A stretch of 64,000 bases of DNA, taken from the NCBI RefSeq assembly GCF_001269985.1, contig NZ_BBZB01000001.1:1984001-2048000 (forward strand). The letters are read 5' to 3'. How positions within the stretch are numbered: position 1 is the stretch's first letter; every line of letters begins with the position of its first letter. Source of the stretch: Pseudoalteromonas sp. '520P1 No. 423' (GTDB taxonomy: Bacteria; Pseudomonadota; Gammaproteobacteria; Enterobacterales; Alteromonadaceae). Shown piece after piece: positions 19,059 through 28,068 of this stretch. The notes under the pieces are model-generated. The model ran no database searches, was not told the origin of the DNA, and saw nothing but the letters and a program-made list of their open reading frames with translations. The translations under genes and the position numbers were made by a program.

Positions 19059-19511
19059 ATGAGTCAAAACTATTTTAAACATAATAACTTTTTAATTAAA
19101 AGCGATAGACTTAACCCGCCTATCGTCAGTGGAAACTTCAAATCAGGTGCAGAATTAAGCCAAAAAAAGTTTAAGTTGATGTTATTTGTTTTAATTGTAT
19201 TGGTTATCGCAACTTTTAAGTTGTTTTATGATTTGACTCGCATAGATTCGATAAATACACAGTTCAAGTTTGATATTTCACATCAAAATATAGCGACAAA
19301 GTATTTAAAGCGTAATTCTAATTTACAAACTATTTCAACTGAAATAAAAGAAGTCCAATTACATTCTTTTATAAAATTACCCCTTTTTGAATTAGTTGAA
19401 TATGCTGTTGATATAAATAAAGCCATAGCAAAATTCTGTTCATCTAAAAATGATAAACTTGGCTTTAAATTTCCAACTTCACAATGGCAAATTTTATTTA
19501 TAGCCGCCTAA
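19059..19511 (+). CDS. Hypothetical single-pass membrane protein
   Basis: A 150-residue frame not recognised as any family. Residues 1-35 are polar, residues about 37-59 form one strong membrane helix (KLMLFVLIVLVIATFKLF), and the rest is basic and probably periplasmic. There is no convincing ribosome site next to the ATG (AAAGGA lies about 20 bases upstream), and no similarity to neighbours is visible. It is followed by a terminator shared with ribB. It may be a real lineage-specific protein or a gene remnant. Confidence 0.45.
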   Translation: MSQNYFKHNNFLIKSDRLNPPIVSGNFKSGAELSQKKFKLMLFVLIVLVIATFKLFYDLTRIDSINTQFKFDISHQNIATKYLKRNSNLQTISTEIKEVQLHSFIKLPLFELVEYAVDINKAIAKFCSSKNDKLGFKFPTSQWQILFIAA

Positions 19512-19574
19512 AAACAGACTCACTATCCTTCGAATGCTAAAAGATATGGTTTTCTTTAGGTTTATAAAACTAAA

Positions 19575-19597
19575 AAGCCACATATAATATGTGGCTT
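19575..19597. terminator. Bidirectional terminator downstream of ribB
   Basis: Perfect 10-bp stem AAGCCACATA / TATGTGGCTT with a three-base loop. It is flanked by A and T stretches, between convergent genes. Confidence 0.8.
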
Positions 19598-19618
19598 AGT
19601 ATTGAATATGCTTGATAA

Positions 19619-20272
19619 CTAGCTTGCGATGGTTTGCTTTTCAGTGATATAAGAAACCAAATCTTCAATCGATAGCACAGGCATATCATGCTTATTAGCA
19701 AACTGTGTTACCTCAGGTAACCTGGCCATTGAGCCATCAGGGTTATTGAGTTCACAAATAACGCCAAAGGGACTCAATCCAGCTAGAGCCATTAAATCTA
19801 CAGATGCCTCAGTATGACCTCTACGCACTAATACGCCGCCACTATTGGCTTTTAAAGGAAATACATGGCCTGGACGAGATAAATCTTCAGGTTTAGCATT
19901 TGCCTTAGTTGCTGCTTTGATTGTAGTAACACGATCAGCGGCAGATACACCTGTTGTCACCCCTTCTTTTGCTTCAATCGTCACAGTATAAGCTGTATTG
20001 TTTTGGCTAGTATTATCTTGCACCATTTGCGGAAGTTGCAGTTGTTTAGTTCGCTCATTGGTTAAACACAAACATACAATACCGCTACCTTCGCGGATCA
20101 TCATAGCCATTTGTTGTGTGGTTAAGTGCTGAGCTGAAAAAACAAAGTCACCTTCGTTTTCACGGTTTTCGTCATCAACAACTAATACGCCTTTGCCTGC
20201 GCGTAATGCGGTTAATGCATTTTCGACACGAGCGTGAGGCTCGCCAAATTGAGTTAATAAAGACTGACTCAT
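19619..20272 (-). CDS. ribB: 3,4-dihydroxy-2-butanone 4-phosphate synthase RibB
   Basis: RibB converts ribulose 5-phosphate to 3,4-dihydroxy-2-butanone 4-phosphate plus formate, in riboflavin synthesis in the cytoplasm. The 217-residue product has the full single-domain family pattern: [11 protein letters not shown] (Mg/substrate acidic loop), [42 protein letters not shown] and [15 protein letters not shown]. No GTP cyclohydrolase II domain is fused, so it is the monofunctional type. It is transcribed alone behind an FMN riboswitch and terminator, the usual design for the extra or stand-alone ribB of gammaproteobacteria. Confidence 0.96.
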   Translation of the reverse strand: MSQSLLTQFGEPHARVENALTALRAGKGVLVVDDENRENEGDFVFSAQHLTTQQMAMMIREGSGIVCLCLTNERTKQLQLPQMVQDNTSQNNTAYTVTIEAKEGVTTGVSAADRVTTIKAATKANAKPEDLSRPGHVFPLKANSGGVLVRRGHTEASVDLMALAGLSPFGVICELNNPDGSMARLPEVTQFANKHDMPVLSIEDLVSYITEKQTIAS

Positions 20273-20343
20273 GGTAAATTCCTTAAAATTTATGATTACC
20301 AGGATCAGGGAATGTAGAGTTGCAAGTTTTTACGTATGCAAAG

Positions 20344-20376
20344 AAAATACACTCAGCATTAAACTGAATGTATTTT
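20344..20376 (-). terminator. Riboswitch-controlled terminator before ribB
   Basis: A 13-bp stem (on the minus strand AAAATACATTCAG / CTGAGTGTATTTT, one G-U pair) with a seven-base loop, followed by a T-rich CTTTGC. It lies between the FMN aptamer and ribB. The single non-Watson-Crick pair is a wobble only on the minus-strand RNA, which supports function in that direction. Confidence 0.8.
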
Positions 20377-20378
20377 TA

Positions 20379-20533
20379 TTCTCTCTCATCCGGACTATGA
20401 CCGTCGGCTCTGGATTTTAACCAGATCTGCTGACCTTTAAATAGATTAAAATTAAACATTTAAAGCGCTCGCGGGCTGATTCAAAGTTGAATTTACCGCC
20501 GGTGGGGAATTTCGCCCCGCCCTGAGAATGTGC
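20379..20533 (-). promoter_or_regulatory. FMN riboswitch (RFN element)
   Basis: Read on the minus strand the region contains the conserved RFN blocks: CAGGGCGGGGCGAAATTCCC, ACCGGCGGTAAA, AGCCCGCGAGCGC, GGTCAGCAGATCTGG, CAGAGCCGACGGTC and TAGTCCGGATGAGAGA. FMN binding is expected to favour the downstream terminator hairpin and lower ribB expression. The AT-rich variable arm lies between GCGC and the GGTCAGCAG block. Confidence 0.95.
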
Positions 20534-20694
20534 TTATACCAATTGTACTAATTAACTCCCGCTGGATGGGAACTTACTTAATACAATTAGTATTAATTTT
20601 TAGCGCGTATATTTTAACGCGACAAGGCTGGAATTCAAAATATAAATAATGAATAATCGACATAATTGTTTTTAGTCAAAAGAAGTTAAATTTT

Positions 20695-21330
20695 ATGATG
20701 CAGTATAAAATCATTCCTGTTACCGCGTTTCAACAAAACTGTACCTTATTTTGGTGTGATGAAACTAAAGAGGCGGCTATTGTAGACCCAGGTGGTGATA
20801 TAAATACAATTTTGGCTGAGGTTGAAAAGCAGGGCGTTACTTTAACAAAAATATTTTTAACCCATGCCCATCTAGATCATGCAGGTGCCAGTGCTGAGTT
20901 AAGTGAAAAGTTATCTTTAACAATTGAAGGGCCTCATAAAGAAGATCAGTTTTGGATTGATTTATTTCCTGAGCAAATAGCACAATTTGGTTTTCAACCC
21001 GTATCGGCATTTGTTCCAGATCGTTGGTTAGACCAAGGTGATAAAGTGACTTTTGGCAATATCACATTAGATGTATTTTTTTGCCCAGGTCATACCCCAG
21101 GCCACGTGATTTTTTATCATGAAAAAACTAAGTTAGCGCAAGTAGGAGATGTATTATTTAATGGCAGTATCGGCAGAACTGATTTCCCAAAAGGGCATCA
21201 ACCAACACTTATTAAATCTATAAAAGAAAATTTATGGCCACTAGGTAATGATGTGCGTTTTATTCCAGGCCATGGTCCTATGAGTACTTTTGGAGAAGAG
21301 CGACGCTCTAACCCTTATGTCCGAGATTAA
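20695..21330 (+). CDS. gloC: MBL-fold hydrolase GloC (YcbL), type II glyoxalase
   Basis: A 211-residue metallo-beta-lactamase-fold enzyme. The di-metal motif THAHLDHAG is present, followed by PGHTPGH, GDVLFNGSIGRTDFP and the C-terminal IPGHGPMSTFGEER, which together match the YcbL/GloC group. This group hydrolyses S-lactoylglutathione in the glyoxalase pathway. The protein lacks the C-terminal helical domain of GloB, and its length agrees with E. coli YcbL (215 residues). It is probably transcribed alone; a hairpin follows at 21380. Confidence 0.88.
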   Translation: MMQYKIIPVTAFQQNCTLFWCDETKEAAIVDPGGDINTILAEVEKQGVTLTKIFLTHAHLDHAGASAELSEKLSLTIEGPHKEDQFWIDLFPEQIAQFGFQPVSAFVPDRWLDQGDKVTFGNITLDVFFCPGHTPGHVIFYHEKTKLAQVGDVLFNGSIGRTDFPKGHQPTLIKSIKENLWPLGNDVRFIPGHGPMSTFGEERRSNPYVRD

Positions 21331-21379
21331 TCATTAGTTTAAATTTTGATAGATACAGGTTTTATTTTATATCGAGCAT

Positions 21380-21416
21380 ATTGTATACTCTTGATTAACA
21401 AGGAAGAGTATACAAT
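21380..21416 (+). terminator. Hairpin between gloC and the cold-shock fusion gene
   Basis: Perfect 13-bp stem ATTGTATACTCTT / AAGAGTATACAAT with an 11-base loop, ending 17 bases before the next start codon. It may terminate gloC. It may also sit in the leader of the cold-shock gene and influence translation. Confidence 0.55.
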
Positions 21417-21433
21417 TTAATACGGAGCAAGCA

Positions 21434-22051
21434 TTGAGGGCCAAAGGAAAATTAATTTCATGGAATGAAGAAAAAGCATTTGGCTTTATTTCTCCATTAG
21501 CAGGCGGTGCTGATATATTTATTCATATATCGGCTTTTACTAGTCGTAATTATATCCCATCACTCAATGAGATAGTCACCTATACACCATCAAAAGGTAA
21601 AGATGGTAAGCCTTGTGCTAAAAATGCAATTTTCTCGAGTAATCAGGGAAAAATTAACAAAGTAAATAACGCCAGAAAAAATCACTTTTCTATTTATCTA
21701 TCGAGTTTATTTTTATTGAGTATTACTATTGCTTGGTTAATTCAAAGTTTCCCCCAAGATATTGTCATAGTTTATTGGGCATTAAGTTTTGTTACTTTTA
21801 TGCTTTACGCTATAGATAAACAAAAAGCAAAAAGAGATAAGTGGCGTACTCAAGAAAGTACCTTACATATTTTATCTATTGCTGGTGGCTGGCCTGGAGC
21901 GGCATTAGCGCAACAGTTTTTAAGGCATAAATCACAAAAGTCATCTTTTAGATTTAGTTTTTGGTGCACAGTTATTGTTAATTTAGCAGTATTATCATAT
22001 TGGTTTAATGACGATATTCGATATTTTATAAATCCAATTATAGGAATATAA
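21434..22051 (+). CDS. Cold-shock domain / DUF1294 membrane fusion protein
   Basis: A 205-residue protein. Residues 1-65 form a cold-shock OB-fold (KGKLISWNEEKAFGFISP with the RNP-1-like core, then DIFIHISAF, the RNP-2 equivalent). Residues about 85-205 form the DUF1294 domain with three or four membrane helices and the conserved YAIDKQKAKRDKWRT and GGWPGAALAQQFLRHK motifs. The start is TTG at 21434, chosen because GGAG lies six bases upstream. Such fusions are widespread but uncharacterised; they could tether single-stranded nucleic acid to the membrane. Confidence 0.85.
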   Translation: MRAKGKLISWNEEKAFGFISPLAGGADIFIHISAFTSRNYIPSLNEIVTYTPSKGKDGKPCAKNAIFSSNQGKINKVNNARKNHFSIYLSSLFLLSITIAWLIQSFPQDIVIVYWALSFVTFMLYAIDKQKAKRDKWRTQESTLHILSIAGGWPGAALAQQFLRHKSQKSSFRFSFWCTVIVNLAVLSYWFNDDIRYFINPIIGI

Positions 22052-22062
22052 AACTACCTAGT

Positions 22063-22103
22063 TCGGATAAAGACACATACTTCAAGTATGTGTCTTTATC
22101 CGA
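22063..22103. terminator. Long bidirectional terminator
   Basis: A 20-bp perfect inverted repeat (TCGGATAAAGACACATACTT and its complement around one C; effective loop about seven bases). It lies between two convergent genes. Confidence 0.85.
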
Positions 22104-22112
22104 TAAATAATA

Positions 22113-23681
22113 TTAGCTTTGAACTTCTAAAACAGCCTCATTTTCGTTGGCTACTTGTGCTTTCTTATATGGTTTTATGAGCTTGGTGCTAGTGAATATA
22201 AATATACATGCAACTAACATTAAACCTATTTCAGTTGCTATGATAGTTTTTATACCTTGCTGCCATAAATCTAATATTCCAGTACCAAACATCACCCAAT
22301 CAAGTATCACAGTTGATAATAAAAGAAGCCCTGATATTTTAAGTAAATAGCCTAAAAAAACTTTTTTATTACTATTAAAAGGTAAAACACACGCCACTAA
22401 GATTAATGTCGCAATAAAGCTATACACCATATAATCAGGTCTTTGTGTAAAGGTGATAGGCATTAGGCGTTCTGTAATGAAGGCGACAGCCGTTGCGATT
22501 ACAACACCTCCGGTACTCCATAAAGTAAAGTTGTTTACAAATGCCAGCGTTTTTGGTGATTGGTTCCTTTGTTTACTGCGTTTTTCAATCCAAAGTAGGT
22601 TGCCTGTAATGATGAGTCCACATACACCAATTCCTAAAATAAAGTATAACACCCTTAAATCTAATCCGGCATAATCACCAAAGTGAAGTCTGGAGATAAC
22701 ATATAAACCTTTTACGAGTGTATTAGGGTTGTTTTCATCTTTAACATATAAGGCTTCTTGATTTGACACCGCTATTGCCGTTTCATATCTATATGCAAAC
22801 TCTGTATGTACTTCGCCTCTTATTTGCATCACTGCGCTTTGGTCGCCATAGTTATAAAATCTAATCATACTAGGCGTTGAATTATATTTGTCTTTAATAT
22901 TATGTAATATGTCATCAACTTTAGGGTTTTCCCATGCTTTATCAGCCCACTTGGGCGCTATTTCTTGATAGCCAGCATCATCTAATAATGCTTGTTGATC
23001 GCCTTTGTACAAAATAACCGCAAATGCGATTTGGTAAATAATCACTAAGTTGAAAATTAAACCACTGATGGCATACATAATAGTAAATGGTAGGCTCATT
23101 ACACCAACAACATTATGCATATCAAGTAATTGACTTCGTTTTAGTTGTTGAGCGCGATATTTAAAAAAGTTTGAAATTAGTTTTCTAGCGTGCATAAATA
23201 TACCAGAAATGATTGCAAAAAAGAAAAAGAGTGTGACAAAGCCAATAACATATGAACCCGAAGGCATATTTAAATCATAATGTAATTTATATATAAAATT
23301 AGCTAAGTAAAAATCATCCGGGCTGCCTATGATTTCACCTGTGATCGGATCGATCAAAAGGGCATCATGATCTTCTTGCCCTGCTTCATGTTCTACATCA
23401 ATGTAAACTTGATGATAAGGCATGTATTTATTTGGTTGTACTAAAGTAAGATGTTCTTTAGCATCAAAATTTCTATCTTTGATGGCAATTTCAAGAATTT
23501 GGCTAACAGGTAGTGATTCGCCTTGATTAGCTTTAAAATGCGGTTGCATTGACCATTGAGTGATTTCACCTCTAAATAGTGCAATTGACCCCGCAAAAAA
23601 TACAATAAATAGTAAACCGGATATGATTAACCCAATCCAACTATGTGCATCTGTGATTCTTTTCAAAAATTCTTTATTCAT
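22113..23681 (-). CDS. PepSY-associated membrane protein (iron-uptake type)
   Basis: A 522-residue inner-membrane protein of the PepSY_TM family. It has an N-terminal membrane helix after DAHSWIGLIISG, a large periplasmic section, further helices with the MHNVVGVMSLPFTIMYAISG motif, and several C-terminal helices. Family members are found with siderophore receptors; some act as ferric-siderophore reductases or in iron release at the inner membrane. The gene starts three bases after the small upstream gene, and the whole three-gene unit is divergent from a TonB receptor with Fur-box-like sites between them. This supports an iron role. Confidence 0.85.
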   Translation of the reverse strand: MNKEFLKRITDAHSWIGLIISGLLFIVFFAGSIALFRGEITQWSMQPHFKANQGESLPVSQILEIAIKDRNFDAKEHLTLVQPNKYMPYHQVYIDVEHEAGQEDHDALLIDPITGEIIGSPDDFYLANFIYKLHYDLNMPSGSYVIGFVTLFFFFAIISGIFMHARKLISNFFKYRAQQLKRSQLLDMHNVVGVMSLPFTIMYAISGLIFNLVIIYQIAFAVILYKGDQQALLDDAGYQEIAPKWADKAWENPKVDDILHNIKDKYNSTPSMIRFYNYGDQSAVMQIRGEVHTEFAYRYETAIAVSNQEALYVKDENNPNTLVKGLYVISRLHFGDYAGLDLRVLYFILGIGVCGLIITGNLLWIEKRSKQRNQSPKTLAFVNNFTLWSTGGVVIATAVAFITERLMPITFTQRPDYMVYSFIATLILVACVLPFNSNKKVFLGYLLKISGLLLLSTVILDWVMFGTGILDLWQQGIKTIIATEIGLMLVACIFIFTSTKLIKPYKKAQVANENEAVLEVQS

Positions 23682-23684
23682 TAT

Positions 23685-23936
23685 TTATCTCAATACAAAA
23701 ATAGCGTTTAGACAAACTGACAGTAACAATACTGAAAAGCACCTCTTCCATGCTTGTCTACCGCAATCACTGACATAACACCAAACCATCATACTGATCC
23801 ATAAAGGAAAAGCGCACAGTAATCCTATAAACAGGCGTGTATCTACTGCTGCGGGTAATAAGTAGTTAAGATTTAGCATGATAGAAACTGAAACCAGACA
23901 TCCACCAAAAATTGCAGGTATGCTTTTTGCCCACAT
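23685..23936 (-). CDS. DUF3649-like small membrane protein
   Basis: An 83-residue protein with two or three hydrophobic helices (KSIPAIFGGCLVSVSIM, FIGLLCAFPLWISMMVWCYV, FSVLLLSVCLNAIFVL). The frame stays open upstream to 24116. The real start is the ATG at 23936, because a strong AGGAGG lies just before it and it overlaps the stop of the preceding gene as TAATG. That is tight translational coupling. The small proteins accompanying PepSY iron genes are often annotated DUF3649; I assign the family from size, context and helix layout rather than a decisive motif. Confidence 0.7.
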   Translation of the reverse strand: MWAKSIPAIFGGCLVSVSIMLNLNYLLPAAVDTRLFIGLLCAFPLWISMMVWCYVSDCGRQAWKRCFSVLLLSVCLNAIFVLR

Positions 23937-24250
23937 TACAAACCTCCTAATTGTGCTAAACCAATTGAAAAAACAGCACCTAAAGAAACGAATGGTAAAA
24001 GCTGTATTTTTAAATGACCATGAGCAATCACAATTATTGTCCAAAAAGCCATAACGATTGATAGCACGACTAAGGCTGCTGTTATAGCTGGATATGAAGC
24101 TAATAGTAAATACCAACTAGCTGAACAACAAACGCTGAAAATTGACCAAGTAATGCTTTTATTCGGTTGTTTGATTATTAATGTTTGATTGGGGCTAGAG
24201 AGAAATACAGCTAAGCATCCTATCCATAGAAGTAACACTGAAATCGTCAT
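23936..24250 (-). CDS. DUF3325-like small membrane protein
   Basis: A 104-residue protein with about four hydrophobic helices and few charged residues; the helix AYPAITAALVVLSIVMAFWTI-type region is the third. It is the first gene of a three-gene operon ending with the PepSY protein. DUF3325 proteins occupy this place in many iron-uptake loci, and no activity is known. The ATG at 24250 directly abuts a Fur-box-like sequence and has no clear ribosome site, so translation may depend on a short leader. Confidence 0.65.
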   Translation of the reverse strand: MTISVLLLWIGCLAVFLSSPNQTLIIKQPNKSITWSIFSVCCSASWYLLLASYPAITAALVVLSIVMAFWTIIVIAHGHLKIQLLPFVSLGAVFSIGLAQLGGL

Positions 24251-24269
24251 GATAATGCAAATAATTGTT
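24251..24269. promoter_or_regulatory. Fur-box-like site, DUF3325/PepSY operon
   Basis: GATAATGCAAATAATTGTT matches about 14 of 19 positions of the consensus GATAATGATAATCATTATC by hand count. It lies immediately upstream of the first ATG of the operon. Confidence 0.5.
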
Positions 24270-24439
24270 ATTTAATTGTTTTATTATATATATTGCTGCA
24301 TAAATTTAAAGCGATAATTTCCTTTATTTTAAATACGACAGACCGAAATTAGGTACTTACAAAGGGGTTTTTATAAAGATAGAGCATTAACGCTAGCTTT
24401 TCATTAGTAATTATTGCTATTATCGCCGCGAATTGTAAT

Positions 24440-24458
24440 GAGAGTGATTTTTATTATC
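24440..24458. promoter_or_regulatory. Fur-box-like site, TonB receptor promoter
   Basis: GAGAGTGATTTTTATTATC matches about 14 of 19 positions of the Fur consensus by hand count. It lies 40 bases before the receptor start. With the site at 24251 it suggests iron repression of both divergent units. Confidence 0.6.
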
Positions 24459-24497
24459 GAATTGTTACAGAGACGTGGGATTTAATAGGATTTAAAA

Positions 24498-26822
24498 ATG
24501 AAAACTAGCTACCTAACTCAGGCTATTCGCACAGGGTTATTACTAACAAGTACTTTTGCTTTGTCGGCTTTTGCACAAGAAGACATTTCAGGTGTTGAAA
24601 AAATTGTTGTAACAGGTCAAAAAATTGATCGGTCTTTACAAGAAACAGCGGCAAGTGTTGCTGTTTTCACTGAAAAAAACTTGGAGCAACAAAATATCAC
24701 GAATTTTGGTGAAATTTTAGCGCATGCACCGAATGTAAATTTTGACGATTATAGTTTTAGTATTCGTGGTATAGATGCATTTAATGTATCAGGTGGTGGA
24801 AATAGTTACTTGGCGAGTGTTTATGTTGATGGTGCTGCTTTACCTTATCGTATGATTCAATCTGGTGGTTTTTCAACCTGGGATGTTAGCCAAGTTGAGA
24901 TTTTAAGAGGTCCACAATCAACACTTCAAGGTCGAAATGCATTGGCAGGCGCTGTGGTAATGAGCACAAAAGATCCGAGTTATGAATCTGATATGAAGGT
25001 ACGTATTGGTTTTGGTGATTACGGAAGAAAAGATGCCGCGATAGCACTAGGTGGTGAATTAGTTGATAACCAAGTTACATTTAGATTTAGTGGCGAAAAA
25101 TCAGAACGAGATGGTTTTGTTAAAAATATAACTAGAAACGACAGATCTGATTATTCTGAAGATCAAACTTATCGATTAAAAGTTAGAGTTGAGCCAGAAG
25201 CAATTCCCGATTTATCAGTCATGTTTAGTTATACCTATAATGAACAAGAGGATGGCGTTTCTGGCAGTGCTACTAGCTCGGGCCTTAAAAAACATTCACT
25301 CTATGATACAAAAACTTTTGATGTAACTGAAAATGATCTTTACAGCATAAAGGCTGACTACGATATCAACGATATTTGGTCACTGACTTCAATATCTAAT
25401 TATGTTGTGAGCGATTATAACTACCAATGGGATGGTGATGCGGGTGTGGGTGAATCACAATCAGTATTAACTGACGATAGAACAGACACGACATTTAGCC
25501 AAGAATTTAGAGCGACATTTGAATATGAACAATTATCAGGTTTAATTGGTTTATATCATTCTAGTTTAGATGTTGATGATATTAATGGTGGTGATCGTAA
25601 AATAACACTTGCCAGATTGGGTGTGCCAACTTTATTAGTTGCGTCACCTGAATATGGAGGCCTAGGTTTACCGCAAAACTATGCTGATATGATCTTAGGT
25701 TTATATCAAGGTGTTGATCCTGTTGAGTTAAAAACTCATGGAGAAACTTCGCAAAAAGTAGTTTCAAGTGCAATTTTTGCTGATTTAACTTATGAAATAA
25801 ATGAGCAGTGGGATATTTTAGCGGGTATTCGTTGGGATCGTGAAACGCAAGAAAATGAAGCTCAAAGCGTTATTACGGTTGCTAACGGTGAGCTACTACC
25901 AGACCCAAGCAATGCAAATCTGGATCCTATGACAGCGCAAATTATTGCAGGATTAAACGCACAACTATACAAAATGGCAGATGATGCCTCTGGGAATGAG
26001 CCTTTAGTTGATGCAAGTTTTAATGCATTTCTACCTAAGCTAGGTGTGAGTTATCACTTTACTGAAGATATGACTACGAGCTTTATCTATCAAAAAGGAT
26101 ATCGTTCAGGCGGCGTCGGTACTAATATTGCTCAAGCTACGATATTTACCTATGATGCTGAATATACCAATAATTATGAATTATCTTATCGTTCTGTTTG
26201 GTTAGATGGCGCTTTAGTTGCCAATGCAAACCTGTTTTATGTTGACTGGAAAGATCAACAAGTTCAAGTTCAATTAGGTGCGAATCAATATGATAGAGAA
26301 ACAAGGAATGCAGGTAGCTCTTTTGTTAAAGGTTTCGAAACTGAAATCTTTTACCATTTAAATTCAAACCTTACAATTTCAGCTGGTCTTGGATTATCTG
26401 ACACTGAGTTTGAAGATTTTCCATTAAATAAAGATGATGACGAGTTTAATTTAGCTGGTTTTAGCTTTAGAAACTCGCCTGAATGGACCGGTAATATTGC
26501 AGTAACCTATAAAGGAGATAATGGTTTTTTTGCTAATATTAATGCCAATTATGTTGATGAATCACGTGGAGTATCAAATCCTTATGCACAGAACAATGAT
26601 CCAAAAGACATTCAAGAGGCACGTCCTGATTTTGATCCTATGAATGATTCGGTAGCTTTAGTTAATACGCGCATAGGGTATGAATGGGATAACATGGGAG
26701 CTTACTTAACTGTAAGTAATCTATTTGATAAAGATTATATAACTTTGGTTGATACGGGCTATGGCACACAAACTTATGGTGCGCCAAGAGAAGTTGCATT
26801 TAGATTTCATGCCAAGTTTTAA
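24498..26822 (+). CDS. TonB-dependent receptor, probable iron-siderophore uptake
   Basis: A 774-residue outer-membrane receptor with a signal peptide (about 1-26, ending AFAQ). A TonB-box-like IVVTGQKI follows, then a plug domain (about 45-165; SFSIRGIDAFN, VYVDGAALPYR, VEILRGPQSTLQGRNALAGA) and a barrel with the family C-terminus PREVAFRFHAKF. The LRGPQSTLQGRN pattern is common in siderophore and catecholate receptors. The divergent PepSY/DUF3325 operon and the Fur-box-like site point to iron. The specific siderophore cannot be named. Confidence 0.88.
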   Translation: MKTSYLTQAIRTGLLLTSTFALSAFAQEDISGVEKIVVTGQKIDRSLQETAASVAVFTEKNLEQQNITNFGEILAHAPNVNFDDYSFSIRGIDAFNVSGGGNSYLASVYVDGAALPYRMIQSGGFSTWDVSQVEILRGPQSTLQGRNALAGAVVMSTKDPSYESDMKVRIGFGDYGRKDAAIALGGELVDNQVTFRFSGEKSERDGFVKNITRNDRSDYSEDQTYRLKVRVEPEAIPDLSVMFSYTYNEQEDGVSGSATSSGLKKHSLYDTKTFDVTENDLYSIKADYDINDIWSLTSISNYVVSDYNYQWDGDAGVGESQSVLTDDRTDTTFSQEFRATFEYEQLSGLIGLYHSSLDVDDINGGDRKITLARLGVPTLLVASPEYGGLGLPQNYADMILGLYQGVDPVELKTHGETSQKVVSSAIFADLTYEINEQWDILAGIRWDRETQENEAQSVITVANGELLPDPSNANLDPMTAQIIAGLNAQLYKMADDASGNEPLVDASFNAFLPKLGVSYHFTEDMTTSFIYQKGYRSGGVGTNIAQATIFTYDAEYTNNYELSYRSVWLDGALVANANLFYVDWKDQQVQVQLGANQYDRETRNAGSSFVKGFETEIFYHLNSNLTISAGLGLSDTEFEDFPLNKDDDEFNLAGFSFRNSPEWTGNIAVTYKGDNGFFANINANYVDESRGVSNPYAQNNDPKDIQEARPDFDPMNDSVALVNTRIGYEWDNMGAYLTVSNLFDKDYITLVDTGYGTQTYGAPREVAFRFHAKF

Positions 26823-26840
26823 AGTGTAATGTTAAAGCTT

Positions 26841-26868
26841 AAATAGACTTACTGTCGATAGTCTATTT
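26841..26868 (+). terminator. Terminator after the iron receptor
   Basis: Nine-bp stem AAATAGACT / AGTCTATTT with a ten-base loop, followed by TGATTTTT. Confidence 0.65.
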
Positions 26869-26886
26869 TGATTTTTCAATATCTCA

Positions 26887-26917
26887 TTAAGCTATCAATC
26901 TTTGATTGATAGCTTAA
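26887..26917. terminator. Second hairpin after the iron receptor
   Basis: Perfect 14-bp stem TTAAGCTATCAATC / GATTGATAGCTTAA with a three-base loop. There is no strong T-run, so it may be a second terminator or another structured element. Confidence 0.5.
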
Positions 26918-26975
26918 ATCATACAGACAATTTCAATTAAGTTATTAAGCTTTTTAAAAGTGCTATTATTTTATA

Positions 26976-27758
26976 ATGGTTTTACTTTTAGTCCATCTAT
27001 TTATGATTATCTGTTTATTGTCTCGAACCGTAAAAGTTAAAATAATTGATTGTGTTGTACGGAATCTGATTTTAATATTATTTCTTACATCTTTTTATAC
27101 GTATTCAAACAACCCCCATAAAATGACTTTGATACAACCGCCAAAAAGTCAAGCTGGACTTTACATTAAAGAGTTACTCAAGCGTTTGTATTCTGAGTTG
27201 GGTAAAAACGTTGAATTTATTGAAGTCCCTGGCGCACGTGAATTACAAATGGTTGAACAGGGATTGTTAGTAGGAGCGTTAGCACGCCAAGCTGGTATTG
27301 AAGAAAAACATCCTACTTTAATACGCATACCTTTACCTATTTTGACATTCGAGTTGGTACAAGTCTCTAATGAAAAACAATGTGGTATGTGTAAATTAGA
27401 AAGTCTTAAGTCTATTAGTTATACCAGAGGCGCTGTAATAGCTGAAAACTATTTAAAACAGCTTTCTATGCCTATTAAACAGTTTCCAATTAAAAATAGC
27501 CATTCATTGAACAATTTATTGTTAAAGGGAAGAGTGGATAGCGTACTTATGATGGACTTTGAAATGACAGATGAAATTAAATTTAAAGATCATTTTATTA
27601 AACGCAGTATCGAACAAAAAGTGAATTATCATTATTTATCACCAAAATATAAACATTTAAAGCAGCCCTTATTAAAAGCATTAGCAAAACTTAAAAAAGA
27701 TGGTGTCATAGAGCAACTGAAGTATAAATATAGAATAAATATGAAAAGATTACGTTAA
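26976..27758 (+). CDS. Periplasmic substrate-binding protein-like (family 3)
   Basis: Up to 260 residues with the type-2 periplasmic binding fold: KSQAGLYIKELLKRLYSELG, a mid-protein LVGALARQAGIEE segment, and the hinge and second lobe through GRVDSVLMMDFEM to the C-terminal KLKKDGVIEQLKYKYR helix. The export signal is around VRNLILILFLTSFYTYS. The true start is uncertain: the ATG at 26976 overlaps TATAAT, a likely -10 box, so a downstream start such as ATG 27003 is plausible. No transporter genes adjoin, so it may feed a sensor or be an orphan, as is common for this group in Alteromonadales. Confidence 0.65.
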   Translation: MVLLLVHLFMIICLLSRTVKVKIIDCVVRNLILILFLTSFYTYSNNPHKMTLIQPPKSQAGLYIKELLKRLYSELGKNVEFIEVPGARELQMVEQGLLVGALARQAGIEEKHPTLIRIPLPILTFELVQVSNEKQCGMCKLESLKSISYTRGAVIAENYLKQLSMPIKQFPIKNSHSLNNLLLKGRVDSVLMMDFEMTDEIKFKDHFIKRSIEQKVNYHYLSPKYKHLKQPLLKALAKLKKDGVIEQLKYKYRINMKRLR

Positions 27759-27838
27759 AGAGTGTTTTATATAAGATTAAAAAATAAATTAGGATATTTT
27801 TTATATTGAAAAAAGAGTGAATTTTTTAAAGGATTAAA

Positions 27839-27913
27839 TGGCTGGGATACCAGGATTTGAACCTGGGAATGCCGAGATCAAAACCCGGTGCCTTACCGCT
27901 TGGCGATATCCCA
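27839..27913 (-). tRNA. tRNA-Gln(TTG)
   Basis: A 75-base cloverleaf with encoded CCA. The 5' end is TGGGATA, the anticodon loop is TTTTGAT with anticodon TTG, and the T-arm GGTTCAAATCC is intact. It is the last gene of a Met-Leu-Gln tRNA operon, in the same order as the start of E. coli metT-leuW-glnU. Confidence 0.96.
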
Positions 27914-27935
27914 ACTAATTTAATCTTAACTAAAA

Positions 27936-28020
<85 letters not shown>

Positions 28021-28068
28021 ATTTTTACTATAAGTAAAGTATTTTAGTTCATTACACAAATAAGTCAA

